A stretch of DNA of 64,000 bases from Sphingosinicella humi (GTDB taxonomy: Bacteria; Pseudomonadota; Alphaproteobacteria; Sphingomonadales; Sphingomonadaceae), in the NCBI RefSeq assembly GCF_003129465.1, contig NZ_QFFF01000001.1, forward strand, positions 1,163,501 to 1,227,500. Direction: 5' to 3'. The position numbers and the translations under genes are program-made. Positions 1 to 9,764 of this stretch are shown piece by piece (position 1 is the stretch's first letter; every line of letters starts with the position of its first letter). The notes under the pieces were generated by a model. It ran no database searches, was not told the DNA's origin, and saw only the letters and a list, made by a program, of their open reading frames with translations.

Positions 1-516
1 GCGACTCGCTGCACGGTAACCGGCCCTGCCGCCGAGGCGGAGCGCATCCCGACTCTCGACCGGCTGGTGTCGGAAGGCGATACCGTCACCCTCGGCGCGA
101 TCCAGGCGACGGTGATGGAGGTCCCGGCCCACACCGCCGGCCACATCGCCTACCATCTGCCGTCGGAGGGGATCGTCTTCGTAGGCGATACGCTGTTCGC
201 CATGGGCTGCGGACGGCTCTTCGAAGGCGAGGCGGAGCAGATGCACGCCAATCTCCAGCGCCTCGCGAAGCTGCCGGAGGAAACGAAAGTCTATTGCGCG
301 CACGAATATACGCTCTCCAACGGCCGCTTCGCGCTGACGGTGGAGCCCGACAATGCGGCCTTGCGGGAGCGCATGGCGGAGGTCGAAGCCAAGCGGGCAG
401 CTGGGGATGCGACGGTGCCGACGACAATCGGTCTGGAGCGGGCGACCAATCCCTTCATGCGGGCCGAGACGGCGGAAGAGCTTGCGGAGCGGCGGCGCGC
501 GAAGGATAATTTCTAG
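1..516 (+). CDS. gloB: Hydroxyacylglutathione hydrolase (glyoxalase II), 5'-truncated by window edge
   Basis: The reading frame is open from base 1 and gives the last ~171 residues of a ~250-residue metallo-beta-lactamase-fold enzyme that hydrolyses S-D-lactoylglutathione to lactate and glutathione in the cytoplasm. Visible zinc-site pieces are the His in VPAHTAGH, the bridging Asp in VGDTLF and the C-terminal His in YCAHEYT. The glyoxalase-II-specific tail follows, with [11 protein letters not shown] and a basic end. The N-terminal THxHxDH motif lies outside the window. A GTG at 67 is in frame, but starting there would remove conserved sequence, so the gene is annotated from the edge. The next gene starts 50 bp downstream. 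Confidence 0.93.
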   Translation, partial: ATRCTVTGPAAEAERIPTLDRLVSEGDTVTLGAIQATVMEVPAHTAGHIAYHLPSEGIVFVGDTLFAMGCGRLFEGEAEQMHANLQRLAKLPEETKVYCAHEYTLSNGRFALTVEPDNAALRERMAEVEAKRAAGDATVPTTIGLERATNPFMRAETAEELAERRRAKDNF

Positions 517-565
517 TTCGGGGGCGACTCGAAAGCTCAACCGTTGAGCAGAAGAGGAGGTCGCC

Positions 566-967
566 ATGAATAAGCTCCTGCTATCATCCTTTGCCCTGTC
601 GACGCTGCTCGCCTGCGCCGCGTCCGGTCCCGTCGAACGCAGCGCCCGCGCGGACGCCGAGCAGATTGACAAGCTGGAGGGCCGGGTGGCGGGCGAGTCG
701 GTGTCCTGCATCAGCCAGCGCGACGTGCGCGGCCATGAGGCGGTCGGCGACGGGCTGATCCTGTTCCAGGGCAAGGGCCGTGTCGACTATCTCAACCATC
801 CGCAGGGTGGCTGCCCGAACCTCAACTACGGCCGCACCCTGGTATTCCGCACGACCAGCTCGCGGCTGTGCTCGGGCGAGGTGGCGAGCGTGGTCGAGTC
901 CGTCAGCGGCGGCAGCTACGGCTCCTGCATATTGGGCGATTTCACGCCCTATCGCGCGGCCGACTAG
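566..967 (+). CDS. Small secreted lipoprotein, DUF6491-like
   Basis: 133 residues with a lipoprotein signal peptide (lipobox LLAC, Cys17) behind a strong ribosome binding site (GAGGAGG, 5 bp before ATG). The mature part has five cysteines and the pattern CISQRDVRG, then a CPNLNYG segment, an RLCSGE segment and a final SCILGDF. This spacing recalls DUF6491 proteins of sphingomonads and xanthomonads, for which no function is known. The 3' end overlaps the convergent acyl-CoA ligase gene by 4 bp. The family link is by remembered motif pattern only; the lipoprotein nature is read directly. Confidence 0.75.
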   Translation: MNKLLLSSFALSTLLACAASGPVERSARADAEQIDKLEGRVAGESVSCISQRDVRGHEAVGDGLILFQGKGRVDYLNHPQGGCPNLNYGRTLVFRTTSSRLCSGEVASVVESVSGGSYGSCILGDFTPYRAAD

Positions 968-2757
968 CGCTTGTAGAGCGCCTCGAGGCGCTCGTTATAG
1001 ATTTCCTTCAGCACATGGCGCCGGATCTTGATCGACGGCGTCAGCTGCTTGTTCTCGACCGTGAAGGGCTCGTCGGCGAGGATGAAGCGGCGGACCTTCT
1101 CGATCACCGACAGGTCGGCATTGACCCGGTCCACGGCGGCTGACAACGCGCGCAGATACTCAGGGTCGCGGCCGAGCTCGGCGAAGTCGACCCGCTTGCC
1201 GTTGGCGACGCACCATTCGGCTGTCCAGTCGCAGTCGGGAACGATGAGGCCGACAATGTACGGCCGCCGGTCGCCATAGACCATCGCCTGGACGATCTCC
1301 GGCTGGAGGGTGAGCATCCCCTCCACCTTCTGCGGAGCGACATTGTCGCCCTTGTCGTTGATGATGAGGTCCTTCTTGCGATCGGTGATGACGATCCGGC
1401 CCTTCTCGTCGATGTGGCCGACGTCGCCCGTGTGCAGCCATCCATCGACGACGGTTCGTTCGGTCAGGGCCGGATTGCGCCAATAGCCCTTCATCACCAG
1501 CTCGCCCCTGACCAGGATCTCGCCATCGTCGCCGATCCGGACCTCTGTATTCTTCAGCGGCGGGCCGACCGTGTCCATCTTGAGACCCGTCTTCGGTCGG
1601 TTGCAGCTGATCACCGGCGCCGCCTCGGTCTGGCCATAGCCCTGGAGCAAGGTGAGCCCCAGCGAGTGGAAGAAGATGCCGACCTCGGGGTTGAGCGGCG
1701 CCCCGCCCGACACCATCGCCTTGATCCGCCCGCCGAAGCGCTTTCGGATCTTCGGCCGCAGCGTGCGCTCCAGCACGAAATCCATCGGCCGCTCGAGGAG
1801 CGGGACGGGCCCGGAATAGCTTTTGGCGCCGATGTCCAGCGCCCGGTCGAGGAGGAGATTGGCGACCCTGCCCTGCTTCTCGATCGCCTTCAGGATGCGT
1901 TGGCGCAGCACTTCGAACAGGCGCGGCACAACCACCATGATGGTCGGGCGCACCTCCTCGATATTGGAGGCGAGCTTCTCCAGCCCCTCGGAATAATAGA
2001 TCTGGGCGCCGAGCCCGATCGGGAACATCTGCCCGCCCGAATGCTCATAGGCGTGGCTGGCGGGCAGGAAGGACAGGAATATCTCGTCGCCCCAACCGAA
2101 ATCCTCGGAGATCAGATCGGCGCAGCCCTCGACATTGTGGAGTATGGCGCCGTGGTGCAGCATCACGCCGCGCGGCGCTCCACCCGTTCCGCTGGTGTAG
2201 ATGAGGCAGGCGAGATCGTCGCGGCCGAAAGTGGCGTCGGCGGCGCAGGCGGCGACGTCGGGCGCATGCGCTTCGATCAGCTTCTTCCAGTCGTGGAAAT
2301 GGGCGGTGCCGCTCTGGCCGATGGCGAGCGGCTCGATGCCGATGACATGCTCGCAAACCGAGCTTCTGAGCACCGCCGGCAGCAGCGGCCTCGCCAGCTT
2401 GGCGGTGGAGACGATGACGGCCCGGGCGCCGCTGTCGTCCAGGATATGCTGATGATCGCGCTCGGTATTGGTCGTGTAGGTCGGCACCGTCACGCAGCCC
2501 GCCGCCATGATCGCGAGATCGGCGATGCACCATTCCGGCCTGTTCTCGGAGACGAGCATCACCCCGTCACCCGGCTTGAGGCCGATGGCCTTCAGCGCGG
2601 CCGCCAGCGACGCGACCGCCTCGGCGGCCTCGCGCCAGCTCGTCGAGCGCCATTCGCCTTCCTTCTTGGCCCAGAGGAACGGCGCATCCCCCTTCTCCGC
2701 CGCGCGGGCGAAGAACATCGCGACCAGATTGGAAAAATGTTCGAGCTGACGCGCCAT
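964..2757 (-). CDS. AMP-dependent long-chain acyl-CoA synthetase
   Basis: 597 residues of the ANL adenylating superfamily, which activates a fatty acid with ATP and couples it to CoA. The ATP-binding P-loop is YTSGTGGAPRG (187-197), the A4/A5 region GYGQTEAAP (373-381), the LHTGD motif (441-445) and the hinge region DRKKDLIINDKGDNVAP follow in family order, and length is typical of FadD15-type ligases. The second Gly of the usual SGTTG is kept but a Thr is replaced by Gly. ATG 2757 has a good ribosome binding site (AGGGAGGAAC). The exact chain length of the substrate cannot be told. It is convergent with, and overlaps by 4 bp, the small lipoprotein gene. Confidence 0.9.
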   Translation of the reverse strand: MARQLEHFSNLVAMFFARAAEKGDAPFLWAKKEGEWRSTSWREAAEAVASLAAALKAIGLKPGDGVMLVSENRPEWCIADLAIMAAGCVTVPTYTTNTERDHQHILDDSGARAVIVSTAKLARPLLPAVLRSSVCEHVIGIEPLAIGQSGTAHFHDWKKLIEAHAPDVAACAADATFGRDDLACLIYTSGTGGAPRGVMLHHGAILHNVEGCADLISEDFGWGDEIFLSFLPASHAYEHSGGQMFPIGLGAQIYYSEGLEKLASNIEEVRPTIMVVVPRLFEVLRQRILKAIEKQGRVANLLLDRALDIGAKSYSGPVPLLERPMDFVLERTLRPKIRKRFGGRIKAMVSGGAPLNPEVGIFFHSLGLTLLQGYGQTEAAPVISCNRPKTGLKMDTVGPPLKNTEVRIGDDGEILVRGELVMKGYWRNPALTERTVVDGWLHTGDVGHIDEKGRIVITDRKKDLIINDKGDNVAPQKVEGMLTLQPEIVQAMVYGDRRPYIVGLIVPDCDWTAEWCVANGKRVDFAELGRDPEYLRALSAAVDRVNADLSVIEKVRRFILADEPFTVENKQLTPSIKIRRHVLKEIYNERLEALYKR

Positions 2758-2918
2758 GTTCCTCCCTTTGTCGCGCAGCTTTGCGGCGTCGACCCGAATG
2801 GTCTTAGCTTCCGTTCCGCCGCCGCGCCAGCACTGCCGGAACGATCGATGCGGGTCGCACGCATGGACGGCGCCGCGCGCATTGGCTAACCCGCTCGCCT
2901 CTGCAGGAGGCTCCGCTT

Positions 2919-4622
2919 ATGAAATTGTTTCACGCCCTGTTCGGGCTCCTGGCGGGTCTCGGCCTCGCCTCCTGCACGACGCCGCCCGCGGCGCAGATCG
3001 AGGAGCCGGCGCGCGCTCAGGCCTTCGTCGTCGCCGCCAACCCGCTGGCGGCGGAGGCGGGCTTGGCGGTGTTGCGGCGCGGCGGAAGCGCGGTCGACGC
3101 CGCCATCGCCGTGCAGGCGATGCTGAGCCTGGTCGAGCCGCAAAGCTCGGGCATCGGCGGCGGCGCCTTTCTCAACTATTACGACGCCTCCACCCGTCAG
3201 CTCACCATCTATGACGGCCGCGAGACGGCGCCGGCCGGTGCCACTTCCGACATGTTCCTGGACGACAATGGCGAGCCGATTCCGTTCGTCGAGGCGGTGC
3301 TGAGCGGCCCGTCCACCGGCGTTCCGGGCGTGGTCCAGATGCTGAAACTCGCCCATGACGAGCGGGGCAAGCTTCCCTGGCAGACGCTGTTCGCCGACGC
3401 CGAGCGCACGGCGCGGGAAGGCTTTGTCGTCAGCCCGCGCCTGTCGCGCTTTGTCAACGGCAATGCCCCGCAGGCGAAGGCGCCCGATGCTCGCGCCTAT
3501 TTCACCGAAGCCGACGGCACGCTCGTCGAAGCGGGCGATCGCCTCCGCAATCCCGCTTATGCCGATTTCCTGCGCCGCCTCGCCGCCGAAGGTCCGGACG
3601 CTCTCTACCGCGGCGCCACGGCCGAGCGGATCGTCGCCCGCACCCGCGCCGACGGCGGATCGATCACTTTGGCCGACCTCGCCGGCTACAAGCCGGTCAA
3701 GCGCGAGGCGCTCTGCCGCACCTACCGCGTGCACCTGATCTGCGTCCCGCCGCCGCCGTCCAGCGGGGTGGCCCTTCTTCAGCTGATGCTCATGCTGGAA
3801 AGGACCGACATCGCCTCGCGCGGGCCGCAGGATCCTCAGGCCTGGTTCCTGTTCGCCGAAGCGAGCCGCCTCATGTATGCCGATCGGGACCGCTATGTGG
3901 GCGATCCGGCCTTTGTCGAGGTTCCGGTCGAAGGCCTGCTCGAGCCAGGCTATGTCGCCCGACGGGCGGCGCTGATCGGGACCCGGGCCGGACCGCCTCC
4001 CGAGGCGGGCACGCCGCCGGGCGCGCCGGCCGCCGGCGCCGATCGGACCTTGGAGCCGGTCGGCACATCTCACTTCGTCGTGGGCGATGCCGAGGGAAAT
4101 GTCGTCTCCATGACCACGACGGTGGAGTCGCTCTTCGGCTCCGGCCGGATGGTCGACGGCTTCTTCCTCAATAACGAGCTGACCGACTTCTCCTTCGAGC
4201 CGCGAGACGCCGAAGGCCGGCCCGCAGCCAATGCGGTGGCGCCCGGCAAGCGGCCGCGCTCGTCGATGACGCCGCTGATCATCCTCGATACCGACCGGCA
4301 GTTCGTCGGCGCCCTGGGCTCGGCGGGCGGCAACGCGATTCTTGCCTATGTAGGAAAGTCGCTGGTGGGCGCGCTCGACTGGAACCTGCCCATGCAGCAG
4401 GCGCTCGCCCTGCCCAACCTCATCGCCAGGGGCAGCCGCTTCCAGGGCGAAGTCAACGACATGCCCTCAGGGGTGCGTGAGGGCCTGCGGGCGCGAGGCA
4501 TCGAGGTGAAGCCCGGCCAGGGCGAGGATTCGGGCCTGCACGGCGTGCTGATCCGCAACGGCCGCTTCGACGGAGGCGCCGATCCGAGACGGGAGGGCGT
4601 CGCCAGGACGACGGCCGATTGA
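2919..4622 (+). CDS. ggt: Gamma-glutamyltransferase (glutathione hydrolase), lipoprotein form
   Basis: 567-residue Ntn-hydrolase precursor that cleaves the gamma-glutamyl bond of glutathione in the periplasm. A lipobox (LASC, Cys19) predicts membrane anchoring instead of a free periplasmic enzyme. Conserved SGIGGGAFL and YDGRETAPA are present in the large subunit. The autoprocessing and catalytic Thr is residue 383 in VGTSHFVV, aligned with E. coli Thr391. The small subunit has FLNNELTDF and ends in the family HGVLIR segment. The ribosome binding site GCAGGAGG lies 8 bp before the ATG. It ends one base before the convergent pyrD stop. Confidence 0.93.
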   Translation: MKLFHALFGLLAGLGLASCTTPPAAQIEEPARAQAFVVAANPLAAEAGLAVLRRGGSAVDAAIAVQAMLSLVEPQSSGIGGGAFLNYYDASTRQLTIYDGRETAPAGATSDMFLDDNGEPIPFVEAVLSGPSTGVPGVVQMLKLAHDERGKLPWQTLFADAERTAREGFVVSPRLSRFVNGNAPQAKAPDARAYFTEADGTLVEAGDRLRNPAYADFLRRLAAEGPDALYRGATAERIVARTRADGGSITLADLAGYKPVKREALCRTYRVHLICVPPPPSSGVALLQLMLMLERTDIASRGPQDPQAWFLFAEASRLMYADRDRYVGDPAFVEVPVEGLLEPGYVARRAALIGTRAGPPPEAGTPPGAPAAGADRTLEPVGTSHFVVGDAEGNVVSMTTTVESLFGSGRMVDGFFLNNELTDFSFEPRDAEGRPAANAVAPGKRPRSSMTPLIILDTDRQFVGALGSAGGNAILAYVGKSLVGALDWNLPMQQALALPNLIARGSRFQGEVNDMPSGVREGLRARGIEVKPGQGEDSGLHGVLIRNGRFDGGADPRREGVARTTAD

Positions 4623-4623
4623 G

Positions 4624-5655
4624 CTAATCGGCGCCGACCGCCTCGCCGATGGTGCGAAAGCCGTCCCGCCTCAGCAGGCGCTTCAATTCGCTCGCGATGG
4701 AGCGGGCGAGGCCCGGCCCCTGATAAACCAGCGCCGAATAAAGCTGGACGAGGCTCGCCCCCGCCCGGATGCGGTTATAGGCATCGACACCGTTCTCGAT
4801 CCCGCCGGCGGCGATCAGCGGCAGCGAGGGGCCGGCCGCCGCGCGGAAATCCTTGAGCCGCTGCAAGGCCAGCTTCTTGAGCGGCGCGCCGGAGAGGCCG
4901 CCGGTCTCGCCGCGATATCTGGACTCGAGCTGCGGGCGCGAAATGGTCGTATTGGAGACGATGATGGCATCGATCCGCCGCGCCATCGCCACGTCGACGA
5001 CGTCGCCGATCTCCGATGGCTCGAGGTCCGGCGCGACCTTCAGGAAAAGGGGCGGCCCCGCGCCCCGCGCCTCCGTCACCGCCGCCAGCAGCTCGTCGAG
5101 CGCCGCCTTGTCCTGAAGCGCCCTCAGGCCGGGCGTGTTCGGCGAGGAGATGTTGACGGTGAGATAGTCGGCCACTCCCATCATCGCGACCACGCCGGCC
5201 GCATAGTCGGCGATCCGGTCGGCGCTGTCCTTGTTGGCGCCGATATTCACGCCGACGATGCCGCCACCGCGCCGCCGATGCTGAAGCCGCGGAAGCGCCG
5301 CCTGCTGGCCCGCATTGTTGAAGCCCATGCGGTTGATCACCGCCCGGTCTTCGACGAGGCGGAAGAGACGCGGGCTGGGATTGCCCGCCTGCGGCCGCGG
5401 CGTCAGCGTGCCGACCTCGGCGAAACCGAAGCCCATGCGCAGGATCTGGGCGAACACTTCGGCATTCTTGTCGAAGCCGGCGGCGAGGCCGATCGGATTG
5501 GGAAAGTCGAGCCCGGCGACTTGAACCGCCAGCATCGGATCCGGCTTCGGCGGATTGCCGGCCGGAAGCGTCTTGAGCGCCGCCAGCGTCAATCGGTGCG
5601 CGCGCTCGGCATCGAGGCCGAAAATTAGCGGGCGAAGGAGGGGATAAAGCGCCAT
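4624..5655 (-). CDS. pyrD: Dihydroorotate dehydrogenase (quinone), class 2
   Basis: 343 residues. Oxidises dihydroorotate to orotate with electrons passed to ubiquinone at the inner membrane (pyrimidine synthesis). The N-terminal membrane-associating segment ends in LDAERAH as in E. coli PyrD, followed by FMN-barrel motifs PIGLAAGFDKNAE, NRMGFNN and VNISSPNTPGLR with the catalytic Ser of class 2 enzymes. ATG 5655 is preferred. An in-frame ATG at 5724 would add 23 residues without family support and leave only 20 bp to the divergent start at 5745. Confidence 0.93.
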   Translation of the reverse strand: MALYPLLRPLIFGLDAERAHRLTLAALKTLPAGNPPKPDPMLAVQVAGLDFPNPIGLAAGFDKNAEVFAQILRMGFGFAEVGTLTPRPQAGNPSPRLFRLVEDRAVINRMGFNNAGQQAALPRLQHRRRGGGIVGVNIGANKDSADRIADYAAGVVAMMGVADYLTVNISSPNTPGLRALQDKAALDELLAAVTEARGAGPPLFLKVAPDLEPSEIGDVVDVAMARRIDAIIVSNTTISRPQLESRYRGETGGLSGAPLKKLALQRLKDFRAAAGPSLPLIAAGGIENGVDAYNRIRAGASLVQLYSALVYQGPGLARSIASELKRLLRRDGFRTIGEAVGAD

Positions 5656-5744
5656 CGCGGGCGCTATGACACCGGCCGCAAGACTGGTCAAAGCGGGTTT
5701 CGTTTCTTTAGGGTGCGCCCCCAACGATTCACAAAAAAACAGGG

Positions 5745-7595
5745 ATGCCTTTGTCGATGACCCGACTGCTTCTGCTCACCTCCACGGCCTTTCTGGTCGC
5801 CTGCACAACCGCCCGTACGCCTCCGGTCAAAACGGCCTCCGCGGCGCCGGCGGAAGCCGCCCTCGCCGCGCCGGCCGAGGACAGCGCCGAGCTCGCCGCT
5901 TTCTTCGAAGCCTACGATCAGGCGCAGCTCGAGCTGTCGCTGATGTCCAAGGCCTATCGCGGCATCGTCGACGCGGATTACGGCACTTGGGGCGACTTCA
6001 GCGATGCGGCCGCCGTCAAGGAGCATGAGCTCGACCTGCGCTATCTCGCCGATCTAAAGGCCAAGTTCGATCGCGACGCGCTTTCACCGGGCGACCGGCT
6101 CTCCTACGACCTGTTCGAGAATATGGTCATGCGCAGCGAAGGCGCGTTCAACTTCCGCAAGAACCACTACATCTTCGACCAGATGAACGGCGCGCAGAGC
6201 CAGCTCCCCGCCTTCCTCATCAACATCCATCGGGTCACCGACCTCGCCACCGCCGAAGCCTATGTCAGCCGCTTGCGTGGCATCGACGAGGTGATGGCCC
6301 AGCTCGTCGCCCAGGCTAAGGAACGCCAGGCGCTGGGCGTGATGCCGCCGGACTGGGTCTTCCCCTATGTCATCAGCGATTCGAAAAACGTGATCACCGG
6401 CGCTCCCTTCGGCCCGGGCGATGACTCGGTGTTGTTCGCGGACCTCAAGAAGAAGGTGAACGCGCTCTCCATTTCCGACGCTGAGAAGCAGCGCCTCATC
6501 GCCGAAGGCCGCGCCGCGCTCGTCGAGAATGTGAAGCCCGCCTATGAAGGCCTCATCGCGCTCATGGAGGCGCAGCAAAAGCAAGCGCCCACCGACGACG
6601 GCATCTGGCGCCTCGCCGACGGCGCCGATTATTATAACGAGCGGCTCGGCTACTACACCACGACCGACTACACGGCCGAGCAGATCCACAATATCGGCCT
6701 TCGCGAAACCGAGCGTATCCACGGCGAGATGCGCGAGATCATGAAGCAGGTCGGCTTCGAGGGCACGCTACAGGACTTCTTCGAGCACCTGCGCACCGAG
6801 GACCGCTTCTACTACGACACTCGCGAAGCCTATCTCGCCGACGTGCAGCGCAAGGTGGACGGAATGCAGGCCGTCCTGCCGCAATATTTCAACACGCTGC
6901 CCAAGGCGCCGCTGGTGGTGAAGCCGGTCGAGCCGTTCCGCGAGAAATCGGCAGGCAAGGCCTTCTACCAGAGCCCGGCCCCGGACGGCTCCCGCCCCGG
7001 CACCTATTATGTGAACCTCTACGAGCTTCGCGACATGTCAAAGACGGAGCTGGAGGCGCTCGTCTATCATGAGGGCATTCCCGGCCACCATCTCCAGCGC
7101 GCGATCCAGACCGAGCTCGGCGGCAAGGTTCCGCCCTTCCGCCAGTTCGGGGGCGTCACCGCCTATACGGAGGGCTGGGGCCTCTATGCCGAGGAGCTCG
7201 GCAAGGACATGGGCTTCTACACCGATCCCTATTCCGATTTCGGCCGGCTCGGCATGGAGCTGTGGCGCGCCGCCCGCCTCGTCGTCGACACCGGCATCCA
7301 CCACAAGCGCTGGAGCCGCGAGCAGGCGATCGAATGGCTCAAGCAGAACACCCCCAACCCGATCGGCGACATCGAAAAGGGCATCGAGCGCTACATCGTC
7401 TATCCTGGCCAGGCGACCGCCTACATGATCGGCAAATTGAAGATCATGGAGCTACGCGAGGAGGCGAAGGCGAAGCTTGGCGACAAGTTCGACATCAAGG
7501 CGTTCCATGACGCCGTGCTGCTCTCCGGCCCGGTTCCGCTGGACGTACTCGAGCGCAACATCGATAAATGGGTCGCTGAGCAGCAGGCGAGCTGA
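5745..7595 (+). CDS. DUF885 family zinc-hydrolase-like lipoprotein
   Basis: 616 residues. A lipoprotein signal (lipobox LVAC) is followed by Pro/Ala-rich sequence and the DUF885 domain. The putative zinc motif is HEGIPGHH at about residues 442-449, preceded by YHE as in this family, with a Glu-rich EGWGLYAEELG segment that would supply the third ligand. DUF885 proteins resemble M3/M32-type peptidases, but no substrate is established. An alternative ATG four codons downstream (5757) also gives a good signal peptide. The gene stands alone and is followed by a 176-bp palindromic element. Confidence 0.85.
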   Translation: MPLSMTRLLLLTSTAFLVACTTARTPPVKTASAAPAEAALAAPAEDSAELAAFFEAYDQAQLELSLMSKAYRGIVDADYGTWGDFSDAAAVKEHELDLRYLADLKAKFDRDALSPGDRLSYDLFENMVMRSEGAFNFRKNHYIFDQMNGAQSQLPAFLINIHRVTDLATAEAYVSRLRGIDEVMAQLVAQAKERQALGVMPPDWVFPYVISDSKNVITGAPFGPGDDSVLFADLKKKVNALSISDAEKQRLIAEGRAALVENVKPAYEGLIALMEAQQKQAPTDDGIWRLADGADYYNERLGYYTTTDYTAEQIHNIGLRETERIHGEMREIMKQVGFEGTLQDFFEHLRTEDRFYYDTREAYLADVQRKVDGMQAVLPQYFNTLPKAPLVVKPVEPFREKSAGKAFYQSPAPDGSRPGTYYVNLYELRDMSKTELEALVYHEGIPGHHLQRAIQTELGGKVPPFRQFGGVTAYTEGWGLYAEELGKDMGFYTDPYSDFGRLGMELWRAARLVVDTGIHHKRWSREQAIEWLKQNTPNPIGDIEKGIERYIVYPGQATAYMIGKLKIMELREEAKAKLGDKFDIKAFHDAVLLSGPVPLDVLERNIDKWVAEQQAS

Positions 7596-7601
7596 TGATC
7601 G

Positions 7602-7777
7602 CCCCTCTCCCTTTGATGGGAGAGGGTTGCGGAGGCTTGGCAGCTTGCTGCCTAGTCGTAGCTGGGTGAGGGTGACAGCGTCGGAGGGCTATTGTCGACC
7701 GGTGTCACCCTCACCAACTCCGCCTAAGCTCCTTCGTCGCTAAGGCTCCATATCCTCTCCCATCCAAGGGAGAGGGG
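7602..7777. repeat. Palindromic intergenic repeat element (hairpin family A)
   Basis: A 176-bp inverted-repeat unit fills most of the gap before the suf operon. The left end, CCCCTCTCCCTTTGATGGGA (continuing AGAGGG), and the right end at 7754-7777 are reverse complements with one mismatch, and each end is itself a hairpin. An inner pair, GGTGAGGGTGAC (7665-7676) and GTCACCCTCACC (7704-7715), is perfect. The terminal hairpin matches in design the repeats at 11740-11835 and those flanking the DUF559 gene (32016 and 32427). It looks like a non-autonomous, MITE- or REP-like element; whether it is transcribed or works as a terminator is unknown. Confidence 0.85.
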
Positions 7778-7828
7778 AATAGCGGCTTGACCTCCCTCCC
7801 GCTTGCCCCCACATGCCCAATCGGAACG

Positions 7829-7841
7829 AATCAGTCTGATT
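7829..7841. promoter_or_regulatory. Candidate operator palindrome upstream of the Rrf2/suf operon
   Basis: AATCAG-T-CTGATT is a perfect 13-bp palindrome ending 7 bp before the preferred Rrf2 start at 7849, overlapping the ribosome binding region. Rrf2/IscR-type regulators commonly repress their own operon, so this is a plausible autoregulatory site. The assignment rests on symmetry and position only. Confidence 0.4.
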
Positions 7842-7848
7842 GGAGCCG

Positions 7849-8256
7849 ATGCGCCTTACCTCTCTTGCCGACTATGCCGTCGTGATGATGGCCGCCGCTG
7901 CCCGCCACGGCGGGGAGGCGAGGCTGTCGGCGGCGCTGTTGGCGGGGGAGACCGGGGTGCCGCTGCCGACGGCGCAGAAGCTGATGGGGCGGCTCGCCAG
8001 CGCCGGCCTGCTCAGCTCGGCCCGCGGGACGGGCGGCGGCTTCCGCCTGGCGCGGGGCGCGGACGGAATTACCCTTGCGGACATCATCGAGGCGGTCGAA
8101 GGGCCGATCGCCATGACCAATTGCATCGAGGCCGGCGGCCACGAATGCGCCATTGAAGGAAATTGCCAGGTGAAGCCGCATCTCCACGCCGTGAACGGCG
8201 CCGTGCGCGGCGCGCTTGCGGGCGTGAGCCTGGCCAGCCTGGTGGAGGTGAATTGA
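7849..8256 (+). CDS. Rrf2-family SUF operon regulator (Fe-S sensor)
   Basis: 135 residues. Winged-helix Rrf2/IscR-type transcription factor, first gene of the suf operon. It has the family start [11 protein letters not shown] and the recognition segment near residues 37-52. The cluster-binding cysteines are Cys92, Cys100 and Cys106 (IscR has 92, 98 and 104), with His112 nearby. By family it senses Fe-S status and adjusts suf expression. ATG 7849 has GGAG just upstream; a TTG three codons earlier is less likely. sufB follows after one base. Confidence 0.9.
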   Translation: MRLTSLADYAVVMMAAAARHGGEARLSAALLAGETGVPLPTAQKLMGRLASAGLLSSARGTGGGFRLARGADGITLADIIEAVEGPIAMTNCIEAGGHECAIEGNCQVKPHLHAVNGAVRGALAGVSLASLVEVN

Positions 8257-8257
8257 C

Positions 8258-9730
<1,473 letters not shown>

Positions 9731-9764
9731 ATACACTCATTCCGAACGAACTTTTGGAACTGCA

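Noticed and set aside
1414-2889. 491-codon plus-strand frame opposite the acyl-CoA ligase
   Set aside because: Composition typical of a shadow frame (Arg, Asp, Gly rich); the minus-strand ligase is complete with ribosome binding site.
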